A stretch of 64,000 nt of DNA, from NCBI RefSeq assembly GCF_020149935.1, contig NZ_CP083757.1, forward strand, positions 310,001 through 374,000. Reading direction: 5' to 3'. The stretch comes from Marinilongibacter aquaticus (GTDB lineage: Bacteria > Bacteroidota > Bacteroidia > Cytophagales > Spirosomataceae). Positions 54,623-62,563 of the stretch are shown here, one piece after another. The position numbers and the translations under genes are program-made. The notes beneath the pieces were generated by a model that worked only from the letters and a program-made list of their open reading frames with translations, was not told the DNA's origin and ran no database searches. Each line of letters begins with the position of its first letter. Positions within the stretch are counted from its first letter, which is position 1.

Positions 54623-55234
54623 ATGGCTAAAATTTTCATCGTTGCGAATTCAAGCAAGCATTCAGGGAAAACAACAACATCTCTGAACCTAGCTCTGTGT
54701 TTTGCAACCCTTACGCAAAGAACCTTGTTGATCAGTTTGGAGGAGCAAAGTTGGCTCGATGCCCTCTTTGGCCTTCAAAATACGGGCTCGGTAAAAGCCA
54801 ATACGTTTTTGACGTATATGAAAGGACAAAAATTGGATTACACGCTTTTCGAAGATTTTGATAAAGTGATTGTCGATTGTCCTGTGCATTTGAATGCCTC
54901 TGTATTCAAGGCTTTTAAAAATTTGGCAAAGCTGATTGTGCCCGTAGAATCGGAGTATTATGGATTGAACAATATACCCAATGTCATTCGCGAGGTGGAC
55001 AATTCGGGTATGGAATTGGCCGGGTTCTTGCCCGTGATGAGCAGGCCAAATTCGGCTGCAAGTTCTGCGGTGATCGAGCAATTGAAATCGTATTTCGGCG
55101 ATTTGGTTTTCCATCCCTCTATCCAAAGAAACTATTATTTGGGGCGACAAAAAGATTTCAGGAAATTTAGTTTGAGCGAACTTTCAGAGAAGGCCGCGGT
55201 TACCTATTTGGCTTTGGCTAATACATTATTATAA
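54623..55234 (+). CDS. Divergent ParA-like ATPase
   Basis: A 203-residue protein directly in front of parB, as a ParA should be. The P-loop is NSSKHSGKTTTS (GKT at 15-17), where ParA proteins have KGGxGKT; the signature lysine is displaced by one residue (K12, with Ser at the usual place). Switch I reads SLEEQ (38-42) where DxDPQ is expected, while switch II has DCP (85-87). The C-terminal half (IVPVESEYYGLNNI) still matches the family. It may move the chromosome by an altered cycle, or act as an orphan regulator. The second box in the promoter fits self-regulation by ParB. Confidence 0.8.
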   Translation: MAKIFIVANSSKHSGKTTTSLNLALCFATLTQRTLLISLEEQSWLDALFGLQNTGSVKANTFLTYMKGQKLDYTLFEDFDKVIVDCPVHLNASVFKAFKNLAKLIVPVESEYYGLNNIPNVIREVDNSGMELAGFLPVMSRPNSAASSAVIEQLKSYFGDLVFHPSIQRNYYLGRQKDFRKFSLSELSEKAAVTYLALANTLL

Positions 55235-55242
55235 GGAAAGCG

Positions 55243-56118
55243 ATGAAACAAAGGCGAGGTTTAGGAAAAGGATTGGGGGCTTTGTTGCCCGAAAAGGAAA
55301 TTGAAAAGGAAGAAAAACTGGTCTCCGACGAGCTCAGTGCCGAAATACCGGTGGATAAAATCGAAACCAATCCCTTTCAGCCCAGAACAGATTTTGATGA
55401 AAACGCATTGCAAGAATTGGCCGAATCGATTCGCTTGCAGGGCATTATTCAACCGATTACGGTGCGAGAGTCTGAAAAAGGCAAATATCAGTTGATTTCT
55501 GGTGAAAGACGTTTACAGGCTTCTAAGCGTATTGGTTTGAAATCCATTCCGGCGTATGTGCGTTCGGCCGATAAGCAGCAGATGTTGGAAATGGCCTTGA
55601 TCGAAAACATTCAACGCGAAAACCTAAACGCTATCGAGGTGGCTTTGAGTTACAAAAGGTTGATGCAAGAGTGCAATTTGCATCAAGACGAATTGGGCGA
55701 TAGAGTGGGGAAGAAGCGGTCGACGGTAAACAACTATCTGCGTTTGCTGAAGCTGCCTTATGAAGTGCAAGAAGGCCTTCGTCAAAATAAGATCAGCATG
55801 GGGCATGCTCGGGCTCTTTTGGGCGTGGATGAGCAATCGGATATGCTGAAGCTTTACCACAAGACCATGAAAGAGCAGCTCTCGGTACGGAAAGTGGAAG
55901 AATTGGTGCGAAAGCTTGGCGAAGAGCGTCCTGTGAAGAAGGAAAAACGCCCGTCGGAGATTAAGCAGGAAATACTCGAAATTCAAGAAAGTGTGGCCCG
56001 ATGGTTTGGAAAAAAAGTGTTGATAAAAGCGGACACCAAAAGCAAGGGAGAGATTAAAATTCCGTTTAAGACAAAGGATGAATTGGATGAAATCCTTGGA
56101 AAATTGAAAAAGAAATAG
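55243..56118 (+). CDS. parB: Chromosome partitioning protein ParB
   Basis: A 291-residue ParB with an N-terminal RGLGKGLGALL segment that contacts ParA, the CTP-binding/ParB core (GERR at 87-90, ENIQRENL at 121-128), an HTH with KKRSTVNNYLRLLKLP near 155-170, and a C-terminal dimerisation part. ParB binds parS sites as a clamp and spreads. No full parS palindrome was found within this window. It is nine bases downstream of parA. Confidence 0.93.
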   Translation: MKQRRGLGKGLGALLPEKEIEKEEKLVSDELSAEIPVDKIETNPFQPRTDFDENALQELAESIRLQGIIQPITVRESEKGKYQLISGERRLQASKRIGLKSIPAYVRSADKQQMLEMALIENIQRENLNAIEVALSYKRLMQECNLHQDELGDRVGKKRSTVNNYLRLLKLPYEVQEGLRQNKISMGHARALLGVDEQSDMLKLYHKTMKEQLSVRKVEELVRKLGEERPVKKEKRPSEIKQEILEIQESVARWFGKKVLIKADTKSKGEIKIPFKTKDELDEILGKLKKK

Positions 56119-56125
56119 GTTTAGT

Positions 56126-56995
56126 TTGGCTCGCTTGTTTAAAATAACCGTGCTGCTTGTGGCATTCTCAATTGCCGCACAGGCTCAGCAAGAAGATAAG
56201 GAAACTGTCGTGGATTCACTCGAAAAGGTGAGCCAAGCGATTTTGCCTGCCCAAAAGGGCAAATTCTTCAATTCGCTGTCGAAGACCTTCGGTATGCAAG
56301 ATTTCACTATCGACGAAAAGCCTAAAATTGCTTTTCGTCGCTCACTGATTTTACCGGGCTGGGGACAAATCACGAACAATCAATCTTGGCTGGCTCCAAT
56401 CATTTGGTTGGCGGCCGCTGGAGATTATATGTTCGGTATTCGGCAAAACAACCTAAGGTATAAGCTCTATCTTGGACATTATGCCAAAGCCACCTATTTG
56501 AGCCGCAGCCTTATTTTCGATCAGGATGGAGCGGCCTTGCCGACGACGACGCCCATTTATCTGCAGCTCAAACCGAAGGAAAAAAGTCAGATTTTCGATA
56601 TCGATCGCAGTGTGTTTTACCTGATGACCAGTGACAGCACTTTTGCCACGGTTACACCGACCTGCTCAGATTGTAGCCAGAAAGACTTGAAGGCCATCGA
56701 GCAATTTCAATTGAACAAGGTGTTTTCCGAAGAGGAAGCGGCAAATTTGGATTTACGTGGCCCTTACAACACGACGACCTTTGAAAATGCGAAAAATCAG
56801 TACAGAAGGTATAAGCAATTGAGCATGATTTTGTTGGGAGCAGGCTGGTTGATGCAAGCTTTGCAAGCCAATGTGGCCGCACATTTGCAAACTTTCGATA
56901 TGAGCGACGACCTTTCGTTCAGCATAAGGCCGGCAGGGCCGGCTACTTTTGGCACGCAAGCCAATGGTTTAAGTTTGAGTATAGTTTTTAAATAG
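56126..56995 (+). CDS. DUF5683 domain-containing protein
   Basis: A 289-residue protein with an N-terminal signal peptide (about 1-20, AAQAQ). The DUF5683 core contains RRSLILPGWGQI with NNQSWLAPIIW and hydrophobic helices at about 90-110 and 230-250, suggesting a membrane-attached periplasmic protein. Function is unknown. The start appears to be TTG at 56126, seven bases after the parB stop. The gene is often found near parB in this group, so operon membership is plausible. Confidence 0.82.
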   Translation: MARLFKITVLLVAFSIAAQAQQEDKETVVDSLEKVSQAILPAQKGKFFNSLSKTFGMQDFTIDEKPKIAFRRSLILPGWGQITNNQSWLAPIIWLAAAGDYMFGIRQNNLRYKLYLGHYAKATYLSRSLIFDQDGAALPTTTPIYLQLKPKEKSQIFDIDRSVFYLMTSDSTFATVTPTCSDCSQKDLKAIEQFQLNKVFSEEEAANLDLRGPYNTTTFENAKNQYRRYKQLSMILLGAGWLMQALQANVAAHLQTFDMSDDLSFSIRPAGPATFGTQANGLSLSIVFK

Positions 56996-57008
56996 ATACA
57001 GATTAGAC

Positions 57009-57725
57009 ATGAGAATATCTTTGGTGGGTTATGGCAAAATGGGGAAGGTAATTGAACAAATTGCCTTGGATCGAGGCCATGAAATTGCCTTTAAAATTGA
57101 CATGGCCAATCAGGCGGATTTGGAGAAAATCAGTCCTGAAAATACCGATGTGGTTATTGAGTTCAGTTCGCCGAGTTCGGCTTACACAAATTTGAAAACG
57201 TGCATGTCGAAAGGTTTGAAAACCGTTTCGGGCACGACGGGTTGGTTGGATAAAAAGGAAGAAATTGAAAGGCTTTGTGTAGAAAACAAGGCGGCATTTT
57301 TCTATGCCAGCAATTACAGCATTGGCGTGAACTTGTTTTTTCAATTGAACAAAAAATTGGCCCAACTCATGCGTGGGCAAAAAGAGTATAAAGTAAGCAC
57401 CACGGAAATTCACCATACCGAAAAACTGGACTCGCCCAGCGGTACGGCCATTACTTTGGCCGAGGGCATTATTGAGCATTTCGATGCCAAAGACAGTTGG
57501 GTGAATCAAGAAATTGCCAAAGAAAACGAAGTGCCGATTTGGAGTCTTCGCGAAGGCCGTGTGCCGGGTACGCACAGCATCAAGTACATTTCGGATGTGG
57601 ATGAAATCGAAATCAAACACGAGGCCAAAAGTCGTTTGGGTTTTGCCTTGGGAGCCGTAATCGCGGCAGAGTGGTTGGCCGACAAAGAGGGCGTTTTGGG
57701 CATGGATGACCTTTTGCAGATTTAA
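57009..57725 (+). CDS. dapB: 4-hydroxy-tetrahydrodipicolinate reductase
   Basis: A 238-residue enzyme of the lysine and meso-diaminopimelate pathway, giving the cell-wall precursor. Cofactor-binding motif LVGYGKMGKVI is at 5-15. The catalytic segment EIHHTEKLDSPSGTA is at 133-147 with H135/H136 and K139. It lacks an extended C-terminus, as in other members of the phylum. It is in the same direction as DUF5683 and lepB. Confidence 0.95.
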   Translation: MRISLVGYGKMGKVIEQIALDRGHEIAFKIDMANQADLEKISPENTDVVIEFSSPSSAYTNLKTCMSKGLKTVSGTTGWLDKKEEIERLCVENKAAFFYASNYSIGVNLFFQLNKKLAQLMRGQKEYKVSTTEIHHTEKLDSPSGTAITLAEGIIEHFDAKDSWVNQEIAKENEVPIWSLREGRVPGTHSIKYISDVDEIEIKHEAKSRLGFALGAVIAAEWLADKEGVLGMDDLLQI

Positions 57726-57797
57726 TCCTGTATATTGCCCCTTTATCCTAAAAAGAAATAGAGTTATAATTATTTGAACTAGTTTAGCCTAAAATTA

Positions 57798-58928
57798 ATG
57801 TCAATGGCAAAAGAAAAGACCAAAAAGAAAAAAGGGCCAGTGAGAGAATGGTTCGATTCCGTGCTGTTCGCTGTGGTGGCCGCCACCCTTATCCGTTGGA
57901 TGTTTTTGGAAGCCTACACAATTCCTACGGGTTCGATGGAAAAAAGTCTTCTAATCAACGATTTCCTTTTTGTGAGCAAAGTGCATTACGGAACACGTGC
58001 CCCGATGACGCCCCTGCAAGTGCCGCTTACGCACCAAAAAATATGGTTTACCGATATTCCTTCCTATTCCGATTTGATTGAACTGCCGTATTTCCGTTTT
58101 CCTGGTTTTACGCATGTGAAAAACGGCGATGTGGTGGTCTTCAACTATCCGGGTTGCCCAGAAAGACCGGATGAATTCGGTGGTTTTGACAAATATCCCG
58201 TGGATTTGCGTACCAACTACATCAAACGTTGTATCGGTACGCCAGGCGATAAGATTACTTTAAAAGACACGCAAGTGTATATCAACGACAAGCCCATGGA
58301 GAACCCTCCGGGTATGCAAAAATGGTATACGCTGGAAAGCAATACTTCTGTAAACCCGAATGTGTGGAAGAAATACGATGTGACCGAAAGGGGATCGGGA
58401 AGCCAAGGCAATAAATATTATTATGCAATCAATGCCACCGAAAGTGCGGTGAAGGATTTGGAAGCCTTGGATTTCGTAAGCAGTGTGTACCCAGACATTA
58501 TTGCAGCCGACGATTCGCTAACACCCTTCAAAACATTTCCGTACCGTCCGGATTTGGTGAATTGGAATCGCGACAATTTCGGGCCGATTACCGTGCCGAA
58601 AAAGGGGATGACTGTAGATTTGACCAACGAACTTAATTTCGCTCTATACAAAGGAATTATTACCACTTTCGACCACAACGACAATGCGGAAGTGAAAGAC
58701 GGTAAAGTGTACATTGACGGACAAGTTATTACCAAATACACTTTCAATCAAGATTATTATTTCATGATGGGGGATAACCGCTACGAATCCGACGATAGCC
58801 GTTATTGGGGTTTTGTGCCCGAAGATCACGTTGTGGGTAAAGCTCTCTTGATTTGGATGTCGATTGATGCGGATGGGAATTTCCTCAATAAAATCCGATG
58901 GAAACGCCTGTTTAGCTTAATCAAATAA
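57798..58928 (+). CDS. lepB: Signal peptidase I
   Basis: A 376-residue membrane-bound serine protease that removes signal peptides. One N-terminal helix (about 22-38) is followed by box B TIPTGSMEKSLL with S46 and box D with catalytic K143 (YIKRCIGTPGDK). MMGDNRYESDDSR is box E. The protein carries a long insertion at about 180-280 that is absent from E. coli-type boundaries but is seen in Bacteroidota. An ATG six bases downstream is an alternative start. Confidence 0.93.
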   Translation: MSMAKEKTKKKKGPVREWFDSVLFAVVAATLIRWMFLEAYTIPTGSMEKSLLINDFLFVSKVHYGTRAPMTPLQVPLTHQKIWFTDIPSYSDLIELPYFRFPGFTHVKNGDVVVFNYPGCPERPDEFGGFDKYPVDLRTNYIKRCIGTPGDKITLKDTQVYINDKPMENPPGMQKWYTLESNTSVNPNVWKKYDVTERGSGSQGNKYYYAINATESAVKDLEALDFVSSVYPDIIAADDSLTPFKTFPYRPDLVNWNRDNFGPITVPKKGMTVDLTNELNFALYKGIITTFDHNDNAEVKDGKVYIDGQVITKYTFNQDYYFMMGDNRYESDDSRYWGFVPEDHVVGKALLIWMSIDADGNFLNKIRWKRLFSLIK

Positions 58929-58934
58929 GAAAAA

Positions 58935-58966
58935 GGCCGCCTCGCGAAACGAGGCGGCCTTTTTTT
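58935..58966. terminator. Strong rho-independent terminator after lepB
   Basis: Perfect nine-base GC-rich stem (GGCCGCCTC / GAGGCGGCC), loop GCGAAAC, flanked by A and T runs on both sides, so it may serve both lepB and the converging metallophosphoesterase gene. Confidence 0.92.
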
Positions 58967-58987
58967 GACAGTTGAAATTCAATCAAT

Positions 58988-60802
58988 CTACTTCTCAAAA
59001 ATCCCCGATCCACTGAAAGTCGCTTCGCTACGCCAATCGGGTTGCCATCTCAACACAGTTTTATGACTGAAATCGGCATCGAAATCGGTCACTGCTACAT
59101 TCAGTCGAACAGATTTCCACTCGCCTCCTTGAAGCTTATTAAGTGAGCTTAAAGGAATTCTGAATTCGGCATTGAAACCCGATTCGGCTTTTACACAGGC
59201 GGCAGTAATGCCTTCTGGAAGTTTCGTCAAATCAGAATTCGGGCTGAGTTCCAAATATAGAACATCCGACAAACTCGTGTTCGTTGCACTAATCGCTTCC
59301 GGTCTTGGGTCAATGAAAAGCTGAATTCCATCTTGGTTTCTGGGTCTTGCTCCATCTTTGAGTTCCAATTCATCGTCGTCTACTTTTACCGCCACATAAA
59401 GAAAGTCTTTATCGTAGCGGGTATCAAATTGAAAAGCACCGTCTGCATTTCCGTTTTTATGCGAAAATGGCGTGCTGTCCATGTGCGTATCGTTGTTGGA
59501 GAAACGCAAATTTTTCCAATCGTTGAGCTTTCCGTCGATGCTCACTTTTGCCATCGGAGCAAAGCTTTGCTTGTGGGCGGGCAAAAGCGAATAATTCGTT
59601 TTTTTCGTGATGCTTGGTTCTTCGTTCGGCAATGTATACGTGAGTTCGCTTCTTAATTTTAAAGGGTTGAGTTCACCCGTAAAATTAGGATTTCGCGAAA
59701 GAGAAACAGGAATGATTTCAACCGAATTGGGAGCGACTTCGATGGTTTTGGTATAGAAGTCGGCCAAGATACCTGTATTGCCTTCAAATTCGAGCAGGGC
59801 TTGCATGGGAGCGTTGCTGTCGTTTGACAAACGGATTTCCGTTTTCCCCGAGTCAAAAGTACCCTGTGGAGCATAAAGGGGTTTTACCTGAATGGCTTGT
59901 CCATTGATGAGCGGTTTGAAATAGTCGTTCATCGCTTCGGTATTCACGTTTTCATCCCAAATGCCCGACAAAGCGAGGTTGGCGACAATTGGGCCTTGTT
60001 CTGTCATGGTGACCCAAACCACATGGTCGAATTCTCCTAAACGCGGCCCTCTCAGTGGGCTTCCCCCACCGGTTGTGGCCAGAATAAAATACTTGGAATC
60101 GTTTCTGTCGTATTTCACATAATTGTGTCTATGTCCTGCAAAAACGGTATGTTTTCGGCCCTTTAGAAGGGCTTCTACATCTGCCCAACGTTTGTTGTCG
60201 GCTTCTTGCACCCACAGTGGTTGATGCAAAAAGAGCATGGTCCACTTCACATCTTTATTCTCTTCCAAAGCCTTTTTGATGTATTCATATTGTTCATCGC
60301 CAATGGTGCCACGCCCCGATCCACGGTAGCTGTCTTCTGAGTTGAGGCACATGAAAAGAACATCTTGATAAACAAAATGGTAGAAGGTTTGACCAAAGAG
60401 TTCTTTCCACTTTTCTTCCATCACCTCATTGGTGATGTCATGATTTCCGGGTACATAAAAGAAAGGCATTTGAAGCGAATCGATAAAACCGTTGAATTCG
60501 GTCCATTGGGTATTCAGTACCTCTTGGTCTTTGGTGTAACCTTCGATGAAATCGCCCACACTCATCACGAATTCGGGTTGAAGCAGGTTCAATTTTTGGA
60601 TACCGTCCAGAAAAACACCCGCTCTGTGGCCGCCTGTTCTGTCGGTCACAATAGCGAATTGAAAATTTTCAGGATTGTTGTTGAGGTCTAAACTGGTGTA
60701 GGGTTTTGGCCCTTCAATTGACTCGATCTGGATGCTGGGTTTCTGAGCATAAAGCGAGCAATTGAACAAAATGATCGCGAGGATCGACAGTAGTTTATTC
60801 AT
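58988..60802 (-). CDS. Secreted metallophosphoesterase with CBM9-like C-terminal domain
   Basis: A 604-residue exported protein with a signal peptide (1-20). The calcineurin-like domain (about 48-290) holds all five usual motifs: VTDRTGG, GDFIEG, GNHD, the LHQP segment and GHRHNY, so a di-metal centre is complete. The C-terminal part (about 410-604) begins with VSIDGKLNDWKNL and reads like a family 9 carbohydrate-binding (DOMON-type) domain. An extracellular phosphomonoesterase or diesterase that holds onto a sugar polymer is likely. It has its own promoter and is the neighbour of a PHP enzyme. Confidence 0.87.
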   Translation of the reverse strand: MNKLLSILAIILFNCSLYAQKPSIQIESIEGPKPYTSLDLNNNPENFQFAIVTDRTGGHRAGVFLDGIQKLNLLQPEFVMSVGDFIEGYTKDQEVLNTQWTEFNGFIDSLQMPFFYVPGNHDITNEVMEEKWKELFGQTFYHFVYQDVLFMCLNSEDSYRGSGRGTIGDEQYEYIKKALEENKDVKWTMLFLHQPLWVQEADNKRWADVEALLKGRKHTVFAGHRHNYVKYDRNDSKYFILATTGGGSPLRGPRLGEFDHVVWVTMTEQGPIVANLALSGIWDENVNTEAMNDYFKPLINGQAIQVKPLYAPQGTFDSGKTEIRLSNDSNAPMQALLEFEGNTGILADFYTKTIEVAPNSVEIIPVSLSRNPNFTGELNPLKLRSELTYTLPNEEPSITKKTNYSLLPAHKQSFAPMAKVSIDGKLNDWKNLRFSNNDTHMDSTPFSHKNGNADGAFQFDTRYDKDFLYVAVKVDDDELELKDGARPRNQDGIQLFIDPRPEAISATNTSLSDVLYLELSPNSDLTKLPEGITAACVKAESGFNAEFRIPLSSLNKLQGGEWKSVRLNVAVTDFDADFSHKTVLRWQPDWRSEATFSGSGIFEK

Positions 60803-60824
60803 GGGGCAATTTTTTGTTTATCCC

Positions 60825-60856
60825 CAAATTTAAATACTTCTGCCGTCGAATCGAAA
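60825..60856 (-). promoter_or_regulatory. Promoter of the metallophosphoesterase gene
   Basis: Minus-strand TAAATTTG (60832-60825), perfect -7 box, with TTTC 20 bases upstream (60856-60853). The ATG is 23 bases downstream. Confidence 0.5.
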
Positions 60857-60882
60857 AGGGCTTGGATTAAGGTTTTGTAACC

Positions 60883-62082
60883 TCAATCGGCAACTTGCAC
60901 AGGTTGTGTCCAGGCCATTTCGTAAACCATCCCTTCCACAGGATTTACCTGTTTACGTGAAGAAGTGATTTTGCAACGCACAAAAAGATACTCATCCGAG
61001 AACTCGAAATCGGCAGAATTGCCTTTCAGAGTTTCTATGATTTCCGTAGCAGAATCTCCTTTTTTACAGGCAATCAAGTCGAATGTATAGCTTAGGTTTT
61101 CTACGGGTTTGGCTTCAATGTGCAGGCTATTGTTCGTATACTTAACATCGTTGAGTTCCACCCCTGTGCTGGAATAAAAATCGCCCTTTTCCATTGCAGT
61201 AATGATACCTTCCGCAGTCAATGTATCACTTTTCACCACAACCCATCCGCGACCCGAATTGCTCCATTTCGCCCCAATGTGATGGTATTGGTGTGAGTCG
61301 TCTGTAGCCATGCCAAACATAATCGGTTTGCCGGCTTTCAAGTAAGAAATATTGATTAGATCCCACATTTCTTCTGTGGAAATGTGTGTTGAATCGCCAA
61401 GGTTGTGTACGGTTGGGTGGCCGTTGTACACTTCGAAAAAACGTTCACCGTGCAATTTCAACATGTCGTCCAAGCTTACGCCGTAACCAAAATTCGGATG
61501 GTTGAGGTGCGGTATAATTGCCCTGCCCGTCTCCCTTCTGCGTTCCAATACGGCATCTATGTTGTTCTGAATTACCTCGGCTACGCTATTGCCGTGTCGT
61601 GGAGTGATAGGTTTTTCGAGATTGTGGGCATTCATGTGGATCGGTTTTCCCTCGAAACCATCGGTGACTTCTTCCGATTGGATGATGAGGAATTTCCCCT
61701 CTTCCTGAAAAAGCGGGGCGTATTCGGATAAGGTTTTGAGTTTCACTTCGATTTGATTGTCGGCATTGTAACGGGAGTTAACCCACGAACTGTCGTATTT
61801 GGCCAAATACGTTTGAAAGGCCTCTTGATAAATGGAATCGGGGCGAATATTTATCCATTTTTCGCCTTCTGCAAGCGTATTGTGATCGGTAAGGGCTAGA
61901 AAATCATAATCCCTTGTTTTGTACCAATCCATGATCATCTCGGGGAATTCGTCGCCATCGCTCCAATACGAATGCGTGTGTAAGTTTCCTTTGTACCAAT
62001 GTGCACTGTCCTTTTTTTCTGACGGATTGCAGGAGAGGAGAAGCGAGGAAAGAGCGAGAAGGGAAAGTAGATTTTTGTACAT
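60883..62082 (-). CDS. PHP-domain phosphoesterase lipoprotein (Sb-PDE-like)
   Basis: A 399-residue protein with a lipoprotein signal peptide (LSSLLLSC, lipidated Cys near 18). The PHP domain shows HTHSYWSDGDEFPE near 36-49, LTDHN near 62-66, then the later HLNHPNFGYG and ATDDSHQYHH motifs, so the trinuclear metal site appears complete. Related enzymes hydrolyse phosphodiesters or histidinol phosphate; location on the outside of the cell suggests scavenging. It precedes the metallophosphoesterase in the same direction. Confidence 0.82.
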   Translation of the reverse strand: MYKNLLSLLALSSLLLSCNPSEKKDSAHWYKGNLHTHSYWSDGDEFPEMIMDWYKTRDYDFLALTDHNTLAEGEKWINIRPDSIYQEAFQTYLAKYDSSWVNSRYNADNQIEVKLKTLSEYAPLFQEEGKFLIIQSEEVTDGFEGKPIHMNAHNLEKPITPRHGNSVAEVIQNNIDAVLERRRETGRAIIPHLNHPNFGYGVSLDDMLKLHGERFFEVYNGHPTVHNLGDSTHISTEEMWDLINISYLKAGKPIMFGMATDDSHQYHHIGAKWSNSGRGWVVVKSDTLTAEGIITAMEKGDFYSSTGVELNDVKYTNNSLHIEAKPVENLSYTFDLIACKKGDSATEIIETLKGNSADFEFSDEYLFVRCKITSSRKQVNPVEGMVYEMAWTQPVQVAD

Positions 62083-62362
62083 AATGTTTTCTTAAAAGAC
62101 GGAAGGTAGTGATTTTCAGGTATTATCGATAAGGGCAGGGGTATAGTTTACGATTTCCTAATCTAAGCAGACAAAATCCAGCTAAAAATGGACTGGTTCT
62201 GTGGGCCTACTCTTACTCTTTGTTCAATTATATCTTCATAATGTACTATTAATAAATTTATAATAAGTTGTTGATTATAAGCATATTATATACATGTAGT
62301 ATAATCAGACGTATTTATTATAGGACTATTCTGAAAAAAAATATAAATAAATAGTTTTATGT

Positions 62363-62374
62363 TTAATCGATTAA
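62363..62374. promoter_or_regulatory. LacI-type operator candidate 1
   Basis: Perfect 12-base palindrome TTAATCGATTAA with a central CG, as in LacI-family operators. On the minus strand the flank reads TGC before it, the same as copy 2 in plus orientation. Confidence 0.55.
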
Positions 62375-62473
62375 GCATACATTTGAAATATATTAATCGC
62401 ATCAAATAAACTTTATACTCACTGACCAATTATAGGGCCATTTCTACAAATGGCCTTGGTGGGAATCGTTTGC

Positions 62474-62485
62474 TTAATCGATTAA
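62474..62485. promoter_or_regulatory. LacI-type operator candidate 2
   Basis: Second copy of TTAATCGATTAA, 111 bases from the first, with identical TGC flank. It lies 78 bases before the SusC start. Confidence 0.55.
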
Positions 62486-62563
62486 TCTTGAATCTTTCAG
62501 AACCCTATACTACCTAAATTTTTGACCTTTTTTTAAGCAGCTGAAATCTTAACATTCAATCCT

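Larger units (their letters stand above)
62083..62563. other. 481-base regulatory region without genes
   Basis: Very AT-rich spacer between the divergent PHP and SusC genes. It contains two copies of TTAATCGATTAA, an imperfect palindrome around ACATGT near 62285-62307, a partial ATTAATCGCAT near 62393, and no frame of protein-like composition. A convincing SusC promoter is not apparent. Confidence 0.7.
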
